Source: Pantoea sp. CCBC3-3-1 | Lineage (GTDB): Bacteria; Pseudomonadota; Gammaproteobacteria; Enterobacterales; Enterobacteriaceae | Reading direction: 5' to 3' | Length of the DNA: 64,000 bases | Assembly: GCF_007981265.1 (NCBI RefSeq) | Contig: NZ_CP034363.1 | Coordinates: forward strand, 4,278,001 to 4,342,000 | Shown here: one piece after another, positions 61,595 through 64,000 of the stretch | Layout: the number at the start of each line of letters is the position of its first letter | Position numbering within the stretch: position 1 is the first letter of the stretch | Notes under the pieces: model-generated | The model's database searches: none | Told to the model about the DNA's origin: nothing | Seen by the model: only the letters and a program-made list of their open reading frames with translations | Program-made: the position numbers and the translations under genes

Positions 61595-61963
61595 ATGAGC
61601 TGGATTTTTCAACAGAGTACGGGGCGTCTGTCCCGCAATGGAAAACTGGTGGCAACAGGGTATGCTGGTAAAGATTCTGGGAAAAACAATCCCGCCATGC
61701 AGTTTACTCCAGATATCGGCCCCTTGCCGAGAGGACGATATACCATCACTGGACATCCCTTTCATCACCCGCACACAGGTAACTACTCAATGCGCCTTCA
61801 GCCTGCATCTACTAATGTCATGTTTGGTCGTGCCGGGTTTCTGATTCATGGTGACAGTGCTGCACATCCGGGAAGTGCCTCGAACGGATGCATTGTCATG
61901 CCGCTCAATATCCGTCAAGCCATCTGGGCCAGCGGTGATCGACAGGTTGAGGTCATTCAATGA
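61595..61963 (+). CDS. Tlde1-type L,D-transpeptidase toxin (DUF2778), probable type VI effector
   Basis: 122 aa from ATG 61595 (AGGA 11 nt upstream). L,D-transpeptidase-like fold: MSWIFQQSTGRLSRNGKLVA at the start, TPDIGPLPRGRYTITG, then FLIHGDSAAHPGSASNGCIV with catalytic His (85) and Cys (99). The order and spacing match Tlde1, a periplasmic type VI effector that cuts or edits peptidoglycan stems. Being without a signal peptide, it needs delivery. The next gene overlaps it by ATGA and encodes an exported protein, the expected immunity partner. No type VI structural gene lies in the window. Confidence 0.85.
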   Translation: MSWIFQQSTGRLSRNGKLVATGYAGKDSGKNNPAMQFTPDIGPLPRGRYTITGHPFHHPHTGNYSMRLQPASTNVMFGRAGFLIHGDSAAHPGSASNGCIVMPLNIRQAIWASGDRQVEVIQ

Positions 61964-62304
61964 AAAAGATTTTACTACCATTACTGTTGGTGGTATCAGC
62001 ATCTGCCACCGCCAAGATGCCAGACTGTTATTCCTGGCCCATGAGCATGGCTGAAGTATGGTTAAAAAATGAAAAGATAGTTGATGTCACTCTGCTTGAT
62101 GAACAGAAAACTGTCGTTAGGTTACTTGCCAGCGAACCAAAAAAAGGTGGCGTTTTTACTCAGATTTATCATTTCACCTTTAATGACAAAAGCGGTAAAT
62201 CTTACGATGTGATCACACAAAGTGATGCAACCCGTGAGGAATGTTCAGCCAGCGAGGTGAATGTTTATCAGGTTAGTAAAACAACTATAAATCATGATGA
62301 ATGA
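61960..62304 (+). CDS. Exported immunity-like protein of the Tlde1 pair (Tldi1-like)
   Basis: 114 aa with signal peptide MKKILLPLLLVVSASATA, mature part with two Cys. The ATG overlaps the effector stop. Position and export to the periplasm, where Tlde1 acts, fit an immunity role. I do not recognise the sequence as such; the assignment is by context. Confidence 0.75.
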   Translation: MKKILLPLLLVVSASATAKMPDCYSWPMSMAEVWLKNEKIVDVTLLDEQKTVVRLLASEPKKGGVFTQIYHFTFNDKSGKSYDVITQSDATREECSASEVNVYQVSKTTINHDE

Positions 62305-62372
62305 GCATCAGGTAATAAAGTTACTGACCCGCTCCCCGTATGTGATCCATTCATAATCAGGAATAACCGGCT

Positions 62373-63227
62373 TCAGTCTGGCTGCATATTCTGGCAACCG
62401 GCAGATTTTTTGGCGAATTCGGAGGGGGTCATCCAGCCCAGTGCAGAATGGGGACGACTCTGGTTATAGTGTATGCGCCAGGCCTCAATTTTGCACCGTG
62501 CATCCTCCTGGGACATGAACCAGTTCTCGTTCAGACATTCCTGCCGAAGCCTGCCGTTGAAGGACTCTACCGTCGCATTATCCGTCGGTGTGCCCGGCCG
62601 TGAGAAGTCAATGCGGATACCCCTTTCATATACCCACCTGTCCAGCATTTTACCTGCAAATTCAGAACCATTATCAGTTTTCAGCAACTGTGGTAAAGGA
62701 CGCCTGAGCGCTATGCTGTTCAGCATTTCTACCACTTCTGTTGAACGCAAATTCTGCCCCACGCAGATCCCCAGGCACTCGCGGGTGTACAGGTCGATAA
62801 CCGTCAGCAGGCGCAGTCTGCGCCCGTCAAACAGAGCATCAGAAACAAAATCCATGCCCCAGACGTGATTCGGATACAGGCCCTGAGGCTGCGGTTGCCT
62901 GCGCTGAGCGGATTTGTTGCGGCGTGGCCGTTTGAGGCGCAGCGACAAACCCTGTTCACAGTAGAGACGGTATATCCGTTTGTGATTATCGCGCCAGCCC
63001 TCACGCCGGAGCATCACGTGTACCCGGCGATATCCGTAGTGAACTCGCGTTTCGGTGATCTCACGGATTCGCAGGCGCAGCGCGCTGTCATCGGCAGCAA
63101 CTGAACGATACCTGAACGAGTTGAGGCTGAGCCGTAGCGCAAAACAGATCTGTCTTTCGCTGGCACCGTATCTGGCCTGTAAATCCCTGACCCATTCGCG
63201 CAGGCGTGCCAGCGTCAGTTCTTTTTT
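62373..63227 (-). CDS. IS3-family transposase OrfB (made by -1 frameshifting)
   Basis: Integrase-type DDE transposase part, about 285 codons, read after a -1 shift at A-AAA-AAG (63221-63227). Frame after the shift: KELTLARLREWVRDLQARYG ... RREGW. DDE elements: MDFVSDALFDGRR (first D), KTDNGSEFAG (second D), TVESFNGRLRQECLNENWF (E). No stop within, so the fusion OrfAB should be functional. There is no strong internal start of its own. Confidence 0.85.
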   Translation of the reverse strand, partial: KKELTLARLREWVRDLQARYGASERQICFALRLSLNSFRYRSVAADDSALRLRIREITETRVHYGYRRVHVMLRREGWRDNHKRIYRLYCEQGLSLRLKRPRRNKSAQRRQPQPQGLYPNHVWGMDFVSDALFDGRRLRLLTVIDLYTRECLGICVGQNLRSTEVVEMLNSIALRRPLPQLLKTDNGSEFAGKMLDRWVYERGIRIDFSRPGTPTDNATVESFNGRLRQECLNENWFMSQEDARCKIEAWRIHYNQSRPHSALGWMTPSEFAKKSAGCQNMQPD

Positions 63228-63481
63228 GCCAGCACGTCCTGCAACATGGCTTTGTCGAGGCTGAGGTCGGCAACCAGCCTCTTCAGCCGCAGGTTTTCCT
63301 CTTCCAATTGGCGTATATGTTTCAGTTCAGATGGGGAAATTCCGCCGTATTTCTTACGCCACGTGTAAAACGTGGCATCGGAGATACCCAGCTTGCGGCA
63401 AACGTCCGGCACAGACGTCCCCCGCTCCGCCTGCTTCAGGGCAAAGACAATCTGCTCTTCGGTGAATCGTGACTTTTTCAT
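63215..63481 (-). CDS. IS3-family OrfA
   Basis: 88 aa from ATG 63481 (GGAGG site 8 nt upstream). Helix-turn-helix MKKSRFTEEQIVFALKQAER and VCRKLGISDATFYTWRKKYGG, followed by a leucine-zipper-like EEENLRLKRLVADL. It ends ...LAKKN just after the A6G slippery run used for OrfAB. The proteins are typical of the IS407 branch. Confidence 0.88.
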   Translation of the reverse strand: MKKSRFTEEQIVFALKQAERGTSVPDVCRKLGISDATFYTWRKKYGGISPSELKHIRQLEEENLRLKRLVADLSLDKAMLQDVLAKKN

Positions 63482-63561
63482 TGGCACCACCTCCGTTCAG
63501 GGGAGTATTTATTATGCCGGAACTCTGTTTCTGAATGGAGCAGGATTTCGGGTCAGGGTCA

Positions 63562-63622
63562 CAGTATCCCAAAGGGTCTCTTCGAAGCCTTTGCCAACTT
63601 TCTTGGTTGGTGATTTAGCCAT
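63562..63622 (-). pseudogene. hsdM-like gene, 5' remnant cut by the IS element
   Basis: From ATG 63622 (AGAGAA upstream) the frame reads MAKSPTKKVGKGFEETLWDT and then enters the IS right end. FEETLWDxA is the start of type I restriction modification subunit HsdM. Only about 20 codons remain; the other side of the IS is the Tlde1 pair, so the rest of the gene is deleted. Confidence 0.6.
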
Positions 63623-63851
63623 GTAATACGTTCTCTTTTTTATGAAAACCAAATAGAACTCGGCTCTTTGGAGTCTAATCCCTGATAAATGGAAACTCCA
63701 CCATGGGTTAATTTCTAAGCGGAAATCTAACAATGTATGCACAGTTATTGTGGCTGGGATTATCTCATAAAATCAGCCTAACTTAATTCCTCCGGCGCCA
63801 AAATAGGTACAAGTTTGAGGCTTCCGCCATTGAGCGGGAAACTTACCATTG
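63623..63851. other. Intergenic region upstream of the hsdM remnant
   Basis: 229 nt, AT-rich. It holds the presumed hsdM promoter; I see no gene or clear hairpin. Confidence 0.35.
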
Positions 63852-64000
63852 CTACCGTTTTGCACTCAAAACCTGGTTAAACTCTTCAACCGAGACATCG
63901 CCTTTAGCACAGAGCATATCGCGCGCCAGCGCCCGCCGTTTCTGCAGTAACGCATCCAATGTTTCTTCAAAGGTAGGTATTGACGCATCTCTTACCGTTG
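63852..64000 (-). CDS. C-terminal end of a SNF2/DEAD-type helicase (partial)
   Basis: Only the last 48 codons are in the window: ...TVRDASIPTFEETLDALLQK, then ARDMLCAKGDVSVEEFNQVL and a stop. The FEETLD-LL-KR-LARD-L pattern is the end seen in large SNF2-like helicases of defence loci (for example DISARM/Dpd-type proteins). The gene begins beyond the right edge. Confidence 0.55.
   Translation of the reverse strand, partial: TVRDASIPTFEETLDALLQKRRALARDMLCAKGDVSVEEFNQVLSAKR

Larger units (their letters stand above)
62325..63561 (-). mobile_element. IS3-family insertion sequence (IS407-like), apparently intact
   Basis: About 1237 bp, with orfA and orfB on the minus strand. Imperfect inverted ends: left starts TGACCCGCTCCCCGTATGTG, right (minus) TGACCCTGACCCGAAATCCT, and both then carry CCATTCA and CCGGC at matching distances. 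No clear target duplication (left TTAC, right CAGT), so ends are approximate or flanks were rearranged. It lies between the Tlde1 pair and an hsdM-like gene. Confidence 0.85.

Noticed and set aside
62321..63565. Four-base target duplication of the IS element
   Set aside because: TTAC on the left and CAGT on the right do not match with the ends I could align.

Overview
The window comes from a chromosome of an enterobacterium, most likely the Erwinia/Pantoea branch (Erwiniaceae). The first 10 kb has the conserved enterobacterial order ygiM-cca / uppP-folB / plsY / tsaD / rpsU-dnaG-rpoD / mug, with E. coli-like proteins. The rest mixes catabolic genes with an accessory island in a way typical of plant- or soil-associated relatives. 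The genus is an inference; no rRNA or tRNA gene was found.

Layout. 1-10.8 kb: housekeeping block, with a small unlisted gene between rpoD and mug that is a Hok-type toxin with a Sok-like antisense hairpin. 10.8-22.2 kb: a YncE-like propeller protein, a LysR regulator divergent from a tautomerase, a Tat-exported flavoprotein coupled to a triheme cytochrome c, a porin, opgB, ampH, and a Pro-Arg-Glu repeat ORF overlapping the ampH stop. 22.4-36.0 kb: fucO, then a cluster holding every protein type of the Bacillus yxeKLMNOPQ set (FMN monooxygenase, GNAT, M20 deacylase, MmgE/PrpD protein, amino-acid ABC transporter), plus a BisC-like molybdoenzyme, an HcxA-like dehydrogenase and a FAD oxidase. The GNAT gene is frameshifted. 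36.0-41.2 kb: a decaying idn (gluconate/idonate) locus with intact idnO and idnR but broken kinase and YhcH-type genes, then a CRP-box-preceded 2-hydroxyacid dehydrogenase and MFS permease.

41.2-47.4 kb is the most interesting metabolic block: a signal-peptide-bearing type I 3-dehydroquinate dehydratase, an exported parallel beta-helix protein, a DUF554 membrane protein, an AroY/LpdC-type UbiD decarboxylase, and a divergent LysR regulator. Together they could convert dehydroquinate in the periplasm to protocatechuate (or gallate), then in the cytoplasm to catechol (or pyrogallol).

47.4-64 kb is an accessory island: AbiEi antitoxin with a truncated AbiEii toxin, a RES/Xre-type toxin-antitoxin pair between two DUF1176 paralogs, two DUF3289-DUF943 cassettes, an HNH nuclease-methyltransferase pair with a start site that may be masked by a leader hairpin, SymE, an IS2-like remnant, a Tlde1-type L,D-transpeptidase effector with its exported partner, an apparently intact IS3-family element that has cut off an hsdM-like gene, and the C-terminal end of what looks like a SNF2-type helicase running off the right edge.
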